Below are positions 55,201 through 64,000 of a stretch of 64,000 nucleotides of DNA, piece after piece. The stretch's first letter is position 1; each line of letters starts with the position of its first letter. The stretch is from the NCBI GenBank assembly GCA_030267565.1, contig BRXU01000037.1, forward strand, positions 586,001 to 650,000, given 5' to 3'. A program made the translations under genes and the position numbers. Below the pieces are notes generated by a model. The model saw only the letters and a list, made by a program, of their open reading frames with translations. It was not told the origin of the DNA and ran no database searches. The stretch comes from Pleodorina starrii. Lineage: Eukaryota; Chlorophyta; Chlorophyceae; Chlamydomonadales; Volvocaceae.

Positions 55201-58200
55201 ATCTCTGTTGCAGCGACATTTGTCTCTTTCGAGGGTTTCAACCCGTCATGGCGAACTGCCTGCAGACCGTCAGGACTGCGTTAGCTGAGGGCCTTCGCCC
55301 ATAGCATGGCTTGTTTCACGAGCGCTGAACCCAGCAGCATGTAGTTGCGGACCTGTCGTTTGGGCCGCCCAGCATTGCATCTTCCAGCGGACCCTTCGTG
55401 TGGCCGCGTTGCGTTGAGCGACTTCCCGTGAAGCGCTGCTTTCTCCGCGATGTTCCGTCTGAACCCCGTGTGTGTGGACCCCGCCGGTGCCGCGTGTTAT
55501 GTTTTAGAGTGTTGGTGCGAGCCGAGCAGCTTTCTCTGGCGTTTCAGCTGGGGGGGAGTCAGCGCGAGGCTCACCCAACGAGCCGTTTACGTCGTGTGTC
55601 ATGACAACGCCTTGCAAGCAACGAATGGACGAGCCCCGACATCAAACAGCGGCTTCACCCTCTGTTTGAATGTCCTTGAGGAGTTCATGCTCCTTGAATG
55701 ACACATTTTGTCGGCAACGATTGTTTTGCATGTTTCCGAGACCACAACCGAAATCGGGGACCACACGATTGGTATTTGGTAACAAGTAAGGGCTGGCGCG
55801 GTCCCGGGTTTGGCTCAGTGTTTTTGCGGGGCTTTGTCGTGGGTGTATTACATTTGTCTGTATGCGACGACTTCATTGCACCCGAGCGTCGTTCATGCAC
55901 CGCATCTTCGGGTTACGTCGACGTTCGTGCAGCGGGAGATCAGCCGCGTCAGTTACAGGCGTAACCTAGCGCCATCCGCATAGAGGCCGCTCACTCGGTT
56001 CATGTCGCCCGGCAGGCGTCCGGGGCCCAAGTGTCCCCACGGGGGCGGAGGCCTTTCACCAAACAGCAGCGGGCGGGCACGCATCTTGCCAACGTGAATA
56101 GGCTCCTCTTCCTTCTCCGCGTGCGTGGCAGGCACGGTGCGCTCACGGTGTTGCATGTCACGGTGGCCGCCTTGCGTGTTCCTCATCATGAAGGGAGCTA
56201 CTGTTTGCTTCGGGGATTGGGGCGTTCCGTACATCCCAGCCGCACTTTCTCGACCACTTCAGCAACGTGTCACCTAACAGCCTCAGCGAATCTCCAGCAT
56301 CCACCTAATCGTCTTGTCACGTGGCGGCTCAGCCAGGCTCAGCTCGGACTTGCTCCAACTTCTCCCCCCCACCCCCACCCCCTCGTCCTTGCCCTGACCC
56401 TCGTCTTCTCGCTCTCCCTCTTCGGCCTCATTGCCGTCCACCTCGCCGTGCTCAACCTCTCCCCCGTCATTCTCCCCGCCGCCACCCCCGTTGTCGTCCG
56501 CCTCACCCTCCCCGTCACCCTCGTCCTTCCTCTCGTCGTCGCTCTCCTCGGCAGCGGCTGTGTATGTACATACACTGGCGAAATAAGGCAACTGCGAGGC
56601 ACACATGCGGCGGCACGGCCGCGGACACCATCAAAACATCAACCACTCAGCTGTGGAAAACAAGCCAAGAAGAGGCCTGTAATAGTTCGAGGGCGACAAA
56701 GGGAAATGACCAGTGGAGGCTCTGGGCTCCTCATCGAACGGCACGTATGCATTTCTTCATTACGTCTGTCAACATTTGGGTGCTCATATCACCCAACACG
56801 CATGAAGAGAGAGGTCGGGAAGGGGATGTGCGGGGAAGGGGGAGGTGAAGCCCCGGGCCCCCCACCGATCATTCCATGAGCACGTTGCCCATTATCCCTA
56901 ATGGCCGCTGAAATTACCTAACACGAACGATAATCGCCTTGCTGTGGGGGGAAGGGGGTGTGCACGCCCCGGGCAACCCACCCCGTGCACTGTAGATGTA
57001 CAGGACAACTGAAACTGTCGTGAGCATTTCTTCATTGCGTCTTTCAGGGTGCTCATATCACCTAATACGCACGAAGCCTGCCATGCTGCAAGGGGGAGGG
57101 CGGGAAGGGAGGTGTGCGGGGAAGGGGGGCGGAAGCCCCGGGCCCGCCACCGATTGTTCCATGCACGTCATGTGTGAGATGGCTGGCTGGACACCCTATA
57201 TGGTTCATGGCATGCCGCACCGTAACACAGGAACGACACCAACCTCGCAACAGACTGCCATGCCTTTGCGCGGCACGACACATGTAAGCGAAGTGAAGCG
57301 AAAAAGCGCTCCTTGCAGCCGGCAACATGGCACCACAGCCTGTTGGAAACCATTTTATAGGTTTTTCATGCAATTCGCAACTGCTCATCCAGCGAAACAT
57401 TATACCATCAGCATTCTCGCAGTCGGCTTTATAACTGCCATCCTTACATCAACCGACGTTTTGAAAAATCGGCCCGTGTGAGACTGTTGTAATCCCATTG
57501 AATACACAACGTTTGTGCGTACATCGCCAATTCATCCATGCCACCAGTCGTGCCTCCATCGGAATCCTGGAAAGCCGTTGCGGCCGTTGTACGGTCACTA
57601 CGCTGCCCCAGACAAAAAAAGTTAAGCCCAGGTTTGCTTCACAAACCCGGGTAAGGTCCCGCTGATGAACCTTTTAGTCTTTATATGTAGAATGCATTTT
57701 CAGAACGGCTTGGCCAATGACGCTCTGGTTGTCAAGATAAGGCGAGTGTGCGTGTCATAATACCCGCCGGTGTGTCACGATACCCTGGGCCACCTGTACG
57801 GATCCTTCTCGCTCGGCGTCCTTGGGTTCGATCTTCATAGGGACCGGCGGGATTTTCCCGAGTTTGCGGGGAGAAGAAGGCACAAGACAAATGAAGGGTT
57901 AAGCACCAGAGGAGTTGTGATCCCGGAATGTTATCCCGCAGTACACACGTGGTCCATCCGGTAATGGGGCGGCACCACCGCGTTGTCAGCGGCTTCGCAG
58001 CAGGATGAGAGGCAGTGAAGGGACTGAGAACAGCAAGTGTGGAAATGTTTTGGGCGGAGGCGAAGAGCGGCAAGGCTAGAGGGGGTCCGAAGAGCTTGAT
58101 TACAGGTACATAGTGCGATCGCACGACTCTATGGGTATAATGTTCAATAGAACATCTAGACCAGGCCACTAACCAAATCACCGGGGAAATTGCCACATGG

Positions 58201-60440
58201 GAAGGGATCCCACGCTGGGAAATGAATGTCTTCGACTACGTGCGCCAAGTCCGATTCCCTGAAACGAATCGGCACCCATGCTAGCGAAGGGGGAGGCCTG
58301 AGGAGGCAAAAAGGAATCGGAGTCAAGGCAAAACCTCCCCCGTCCTGCGGTGGGACCGGCCTAAAGAGAAAAGAACACGCATCCTCAAAAAACACAGGTA
58401 TCCTAAAAAGCACACGTATCCTAAAAAAGCACACGTATCCTAAACAAGGGGTTGGTGTCGGCTTCCTTGAAGCCGGAAAAAGGGCGGGGCCCCACTAAAT
58501 CCGTACGGGTTAAGTTGAGTGCTAGGGCGGCGAGGGCGTGAAGTGTGAGAGTGTCGACATTCCTGCTGATAGACAGCCAGAGCTTTTTCCCGAAATGCCT
58601 GCTAGCCGAGTCGTTAGCAAGGCCTGCCGGCGCCGCGTGAAGCGCGTCATCCCGCCGGGTGCATGAGCGCATGTGCGCATCGATCGAAATACGGCATTTC
58701 CAAAGCGAGCGGCGAGGGCGTCAACTGTGAGAGTGTCGACATTCCTGCTGATAGGCAGCCAGAGCTTTATATCTGAAATGCCTGCGGCTTCAGCAATCCG
58801 ACCCATGTTTAGCATCGCGCGCCGTCTCGGCACTGTGCAACTCTTCCGGCCAGCGCATTGGCTGAAGTTACTTGACAGTAGACATGGAGTGTATCATTTA
58901 CACATCACGCAGGCTGACTTGCCAATAGAAGGACAGCGGAACTGTTTGCGAGGGTTGCGACGACGTGCAGTTGCCGACGAGAGTGCACAGGCTTCGCTAC
59001 TGAGGTATTCGCCGTAGAGGAGGCTTGACTGCTTTAACATTAGGACAGGGAATGTAGAAGTCCATCCCCTAGGTTGCCGACTGGACTTGTTAGGATGCGG
59101 GGTGGGGGTATTGAGTGGACAGGAGCCAACCTGTTCAGCCCGTAATGTAGGACATCATTACTGTACGGCATCGCGTATAACGATTTGACACATCCCCGCA
59201 ATGACAACTGGCATGAGGACTCGTAAATGATGTGAAATTCAAATGGGTTGACGTTAAAATTTGCGGATCTCCGATTGCCGGCCGCATGCGTACGATAGGA
59301 ATGATCCCGTCTGTTTTGCTGTTCTGATCACTGTGTAACACCGGCACAGTATTTGAATTGAGTGATCGCATTAACAGTCGATATGGGAGACAAAAAGACA
59401 AAATGATCCCGTCGGTTTTGAAACACCCACACAATATTTGACGAGCGTGATCTTACTGACGTTGATAATAATGGTCGACATCTGAGACGATACTCCTAAG
59501 CTGCAATGATAGTTCGGCAAGTGTCCGCGAATTGACAACCGCCCTGCTAATGCATCAATGATTTTCCTAAGTGGCAATAGCAGGGCCATCCACAGCAGGC
59601 ACTAAGCACTACCGTCCCCGCGGCTGCTCCTTGATTTACGTCATGAATGTTGCGACACTGCTACAAGGACGGCCCGGGGGAAGGGGGGTGTGGGGGGATG
59701 GGGGGCAACAGCCCCCCGCCCCCCACCAGCGGGGGGAAGGGGGTCTGGGGGAGGGGGGCGGCAGCCCCTCCCCCCCAGCATGGCCCAACGGCGTTGACAC
59801 ACGGAAACGGATTCATGCATTTAATTTACTCATACTTCGATAACGATAATGAACAACCATTACGGGCTCCAGGGGCTAAGTTGGGCGGCCCGCAGAAGAC
59901 CGCTGCATCATGCGTGCATTTGCGGCTTGGCGTCCAACAACCAGCAGTTTGCCCCTCATGGTTTGCACCTTGCAACCTTGTAATAGTAATATGCGTCAAG
60001 ACGATGGGACCGGCTAGCAGAGCTGCTGTGGTGTGGTCGCGGGAAGAGTGTTCGCAATGCAAACATAGTTTGTTTCCGAAACGAAGATTCATTTCACGCC
60101 GTCATGTCAGAATTCCACTTTGAGGAACGATGAACCTTCTGGAATTAATTATAGGCCGAGAGGTGTTGGTTTGACCTCGGTCTCGGTCCATGGAGACTTC
60201 CAAACTGGTTTGTACTCATGCGATGTTGGGTTCCAATAATAAAGTTACCATGCAATAAAGAACGTATTATTTTACTTATGGAGTCTTTCCGTTGGCCGAA
60301 ATTCTGCACTTGCCCTTTTACATTGGACAGTGCAGGCACGGACATGACCCATGAAGCTTCGCTTCATAGCCCGGGGCAATTTGTTTTTGAAGAAGGAGGA
60401 GTGGCAGAGCGAGTACGATTTGGCCGGGTGGGCCGAGCGT
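55201..60440. other. Gene-poor region with dispersed repeats
   Basis: No convincing coding gene. Duplicated pieces seen: a G-rich family (56745-56880, 57025-57165, shorter forms near 56945 and 59672-59780); an 18-bp-type tandem of ACACGTATCCTAAAAAAGC at 58378-58445; an 80-bp pair at 58523-58610 and 58698-58790 sharing GAGTGTCGACATTCCTGCTG; and a weaker pair with AATGATCCCGTC at 59297 and 59402. Their frames are short and unlike known domains. Confidence 0.5.
56745..57165. repeat. Pair of G-rich dispersed repeats
   Basis: Copies at 56745-56880 and 57025-57165 share GCATTTCTTCATTRCGTCT, GGTGCTCATATCACC and a G-rich end with AAGCCCCGGGCC. Shorter relatives lie near 56945 and at 59672-59780, where two units stand in tandem. 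The ends can form GC-rich hairpins. Confidence 0.65.
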
Positions 60441-60461
60441 ACGGAGCGACAGTCACACACT

Positions 60462-62190
60462 CCCCCCCACACACACACATACTCCTCTCACGCACTCACA
60501 CGCACTCACATGCAGTCACACGCACTCACACACACTCACACGCACTCACACACACTCACACGTACTCACACTCACTAACACACACAATCAGGTGGACGCT
60601 GTCCTGTGACGATTACGGCGCAGCGGTTAGCACTTCCCGGTGCAGTGTGCAGACAAGGTGGTACGCCCCTCCTCAACAGAGGAGTGCTTCGGCGGTCTCC
60701 CGTATGTGGGCGGGTTAGCGCCCCCGGCCAGTGTCGGCCCGGCAGATATGTAACAGTTACACACTTACACGCACCCACTCGCCTACACACACACACTCAC
60801 AAGTACACACACGCACACACATGCACTACTCACACACACTCACACGCACTCACACGTAGTCTCACGCACTCACACGCACTCACATGCAGTCACACGCACT
60901 CACACACACTCACACGCACTCACACACACTCACATGCACTCACACGCACTCACATGTCCTCGCATGCACTCACAAGCACTCACACGCACTCACACGCACT
61001 CACACGCACTCACACACACTCACATGCACTCGCTCACATGCAATCACACGCAATCACACGCCTTCACACGCACTCACATGCAGTCACACGCACTCACACG
61101 CACTCACATGCAGTCACACGCACTCACAGCACCCACACACACTCACATGCACTCACACGCACTCATGCACTCACATGCAGTCACACACACGCACACACAC
61201 TCACACACACTCACACGCACTCACACGCACTCACACGCACTCACACGCACTCACACGCACTCACATGCACTCGAATCCAGTCACACGCACTCACACGTAC
61301 TCACACGCACTCACACACACTCACACGCACTCACACGCACTCACACGCACTCACACACACTCACATGCACTCGCTCACACGCACTCACACGCACCCACTC
61401 ACCTACACACGCACACTCACACACACTCACACGCACTCACACGCACTCTCACACACTCACAAGCACTCACACACACTAACACACACTCACATGCAATCAC
61501 ACGCACTCACACGCACTCGCACACACTCACACGGACTCACATGCAATCACACGCACTCACAGCACCCACACGCACTCACACGCACTCACATGCAGTCACA
61601 CGCACTCATATCCAGTCACACGCACTCACACGTACTCACACGCACTCACACACACTCACACGCACTCACACGCACTCACACGCACTCACACGCACTCACA
61701 CGCACTCTCACACACTCACAAGCACTCACACACACTAACACACACTCACAGGCAATCACACGCACTCACACGCACTCGCACACACTCACACGGACTCACA
61801 TGCAATCACACGCAATCACACACATTCACACGCACTCACATGCAGTGACACGCACTCAAATGCACTCACATGCAGTCACACGCACTCACAGCACCCACAC
61901 GCACTCACATGCACTCACACGCACTCATGCAGTCACATGCAGTCACACACACACACACACACACTCACACACACTCACACGCACTCGCACGCACTCGCAC
62001 GCACTTACACACACTCACACGCACCCACTCACCTACACACGCACACTCACATGCAGTCACACGAACACACACGCACTCACATGCACTCACACGCACACAC
62101 ACGCACTCACACGCACTCACATGCACCCACTCGCCGCGCACTCTCGCACACTCACACTCACTCACTCACACACACTCGCACACACACTGA
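60462..62190. repeat. Minisatellite with 10-bp unit ACTCACACGC
   Basis: Roughly 1.7 kb of 10-bp units (ACTCACACGC with CACATGC, CACACAC and other variants), interrupted at about 60590-60760 by unique sequence. Long Thr-His-Ser-His open frames come only from the repeat. Confidence 0.95.
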
Positions 62191-63000
62191 CCTGGTGCAG
62201 AACTATGTCTTCCCGGTAGTTGTACTCTTGTCCCAGCCGCTTGCTTCCCGTCTCGTAATTTGCATACTTCTATTCTATATGGTGTTTGCTTTCTATATTT
62301 TGTGTTCTTAGGTCGCCATTACTTGGTTCGCACGAGTCGGGTCGACGGTCTCGCGAGTCCATTTCAAAAAGCCTATTCCCACCCAGAATTTCATGTCATA
62401 TGATACCTATAAAACGGTTTCATGAACGGCCAACTTTCGGTCCTTTTTGCGGCGCGCGCTGCATAGTCGACTTGCCAAGGACACTTGTCGCCCACTTTGC
62501 ACAGCCGATCACGCTCCTCCGACTCGGAAAATTGGCGCTAACACTAGCGCATGCAATCTCCTGAAAATTTCCGGCTGCCAAAGCCCAGAGCGCACCAGGT
62601 GCAGAACTATGTCTTCCCGGTTGTTGTACACTTTTCCCACCCGCTTGCTTTCCGGCTCGTAATTTGCATCCTTTCATTCTTTATGCTCTTTGCTTTACAA
62701 TTCTGTTGTTCTTAGGTCGCGGTTATTTGCTTCGCACGAGTCGGGTCCAGGGTCGCGCGAGTCCAGGGTTTTGCAAGCACGCCTCTTTCCCACCCAGAAT
62801 TTCACGTCATATGATGCCTATAGAACAGTCTTATGAACGGCTTATTTTGGGGGCCTTCTGCCTGCGCGCGATGCATAATCGACTTGCCATGGGCATTTGC
62901 CGCCCACTTTGCACAGCCGTGCATGCTCCTCCGAGTCGGAAACTTGGCGCGAGTATGACTTTGCCGGGTGGGTCGAGCGTACGGAGCGACAGTCACACAC
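62191..63000. repeat. Two diverged direct copies of a roughly 400-bp unit
   Basis: Copy 1 (62191-62597) and copy 2 (62598-63000) share GGTGCAGAACTATGTCTTCC at the start, then TCGTAATTTGCAT, GCTTCGCACGAGTCGGGT, CCCACCCAGAATTTCA and CCCACTTTGCACAGCCG. Copy 2 ends with CGAGCGTACGGAGCGACAGT, which also precedes the minisatellite at 60440-60460. Copy and minisatellite therefore form one composite unit. Confidence 0.85.
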
Positions 63001-64000
63001 TTCCCCCCCCCCCCCACACACACTCACTAACCCACACGCACTCACACGCAGTCGGACGCACTCTCACGCAATCACACGCACTCGCATGCACTTACACACA
63101 CTCACACACACTCCACGTACTAACATGCACTCACACACACGTACACGCTCTCACACGCACTCGTACGCACTCACACACACTCACATGCACCCACTCACCT
63201 ACACACGCACACTCACACGCACTCACACGCACTCACACGCACTCACACGCACTCACACACACTCACATGCATTCACACACACTCATACGCGCTCACACGC
63301 ACTCACATGCACTCACACGCACTCACACGCACTCGCACGTATTCACACGCACTGACATGCGCTCACACGCTGTCACATGCAGTCGCACCCACTCACATGC
63401 ACTCACACGCACTCGCATGCACTCACATGCACTCACACGCACTCACATGCACTCACACGCAGTCACACGCACTCTCACGCAGTCACACGCACTCACACGC
63501 ACTCGCATGCACTCACACACACTCACACGCACTCACACGCACTTACATGCTCTCACACACACTCGCACACACTCACACGCACTCACATGCGCTCACACGC
63601 ACTCACATGCAGTCACACCCACTCGCACACACGCACACACACCCAATCGCACACACACACGCACACTTGCACGCACTCACACGCGCTCACACGCACCCAC
63701 ACGCACTCACACGCACTCACACGCACTCACACGCACTCACATGCACTCACACGCATTCACATGCACTCACACGCACTCGCACGCACTCACACACACTCAC
63801 ACGCACTCACACGTACTTACACGCACTCACACGCACTCACATGCACTCACACGCACTCACACGTACTCACACGCGCTCACACGTACTCACACACTCTCTC
63901 ACACACTCACACACTCTCTCACGCACGCACACACCCTCTCACGCATGCACACCCACTCGCACACACGAACACACACCCACTCGCACACACACGCACGAAG
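63001..64000. repeat. Second block of the ACTCACACGC minisatellite, open at the right edge
   Basis: The same 10-bp units as at 60462-62190 continue to the end of the window, becoming more irregular (CTCTCACACACTCACAC) in the last 120 bases. Confidence 0.95.

Noticed and set aside
56283..56606. Minus-strand acidic Glu/Asp-rich frame
   Set aside because: It arises from a pyrimidine-rich CTC/CCT tract on the plus strand; no conserved features.
60606..60770. tRNA-like A box (GGCGCAGCGGTTAGCAC) suggesting a SINE or tRNA
   Set aside because: No B box or cloverleaf follows, so the A-box match alone is not enough.
60606..62219. Plus-strand 537-residue Thr-His-Ser-His frame
   Set aside because: It only translates the ACTCACACGC minisatellite.
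1..64000. CRISPR arrays or bacterial operons
   Set aside because: The sequence is eukaryotic with spliced genes; the tandem arrays lack the repeat-spacer structure of CRISPR.

Overview
The window looks like nuclear DNA of a volvocine green alga (Chlamydomonas–Volvox lineage). Three things point there: a pherophorin extracellular-matrix gene, a flagellar kinesin-2 accessory subunit (KAP/FLA3) with many small phase-compatible exons, and very GC-rich alanine/glycine-heavy coding sequence broken by repeat-filled introns. The species cannot be named from this sequence. All calls were made by eye from reading frames, splice signals and motifs; no alignment or database search was run.

Layout. (1) 1-4495, minus strand: N-terminal 301 codons of the kinesin-associated protein in nine phase-consistent exons; the gene runs off the left edge. 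(2) 4496-7514: gap between divergent genes, with one doubtful exon and a short telomere-like tract. (3) 7515-28016, plus strand: a giant gene of 16 exons whose phases all fit, encoding about 4,505 residues: long low-complexity segments, about 32 ankyrin repeats and a C-terminal U-box, so a probable E3 ubiquitin ligase. (4) 28017-33034: repeat-bearing flank, then a less GC-rich gene-poor stretch. (5) 33035-40793, plus strand: a secreted two-domain pherophorin of 984 residues. A 4.28 kb intron cuts its first pherophorin domain and holds a miniature LTR element (TRIM), a tRNA-derived SINE-like unit, a perfect fold-back element and large tandem arrays. (6) 40794-49133: no convincing gene; minisatellites and element fragments. 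(7) 49134-49852: LTR-like element with terminal inverted repeats. (8) 50060-55118: a 5'-truncated Ty3/gypsy-type retrotransposon. (9) 55119-64000: no convincing gene; dispersed repeats, then a composite satellite built on a 10-bp motif that continues past the right edge.

The most unusual find is the retrotransposon. Its 1,386-codon ORF carries the end of RNase H, then a segment resembling a catalytically degraded cytosine-C5 methyltransferase, an HHCC zinc finger and DDE integrase, a PHD finger, a Tudor-like stretch and a C-terminal methyltransferase-like domain with DPWAGKGT and SSPW motifs. A mobile element carrying a chromatin-reader module and two methyltransferase-like modules deserves a proper profile search. 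The RNase H region just upstream is broken by a 73-bp-arm palindrome.

The three host genes belong to separate processes (intraflagellar transport, probable ubiquitin signalling, extracellular matrix); nothing suggests they work together.
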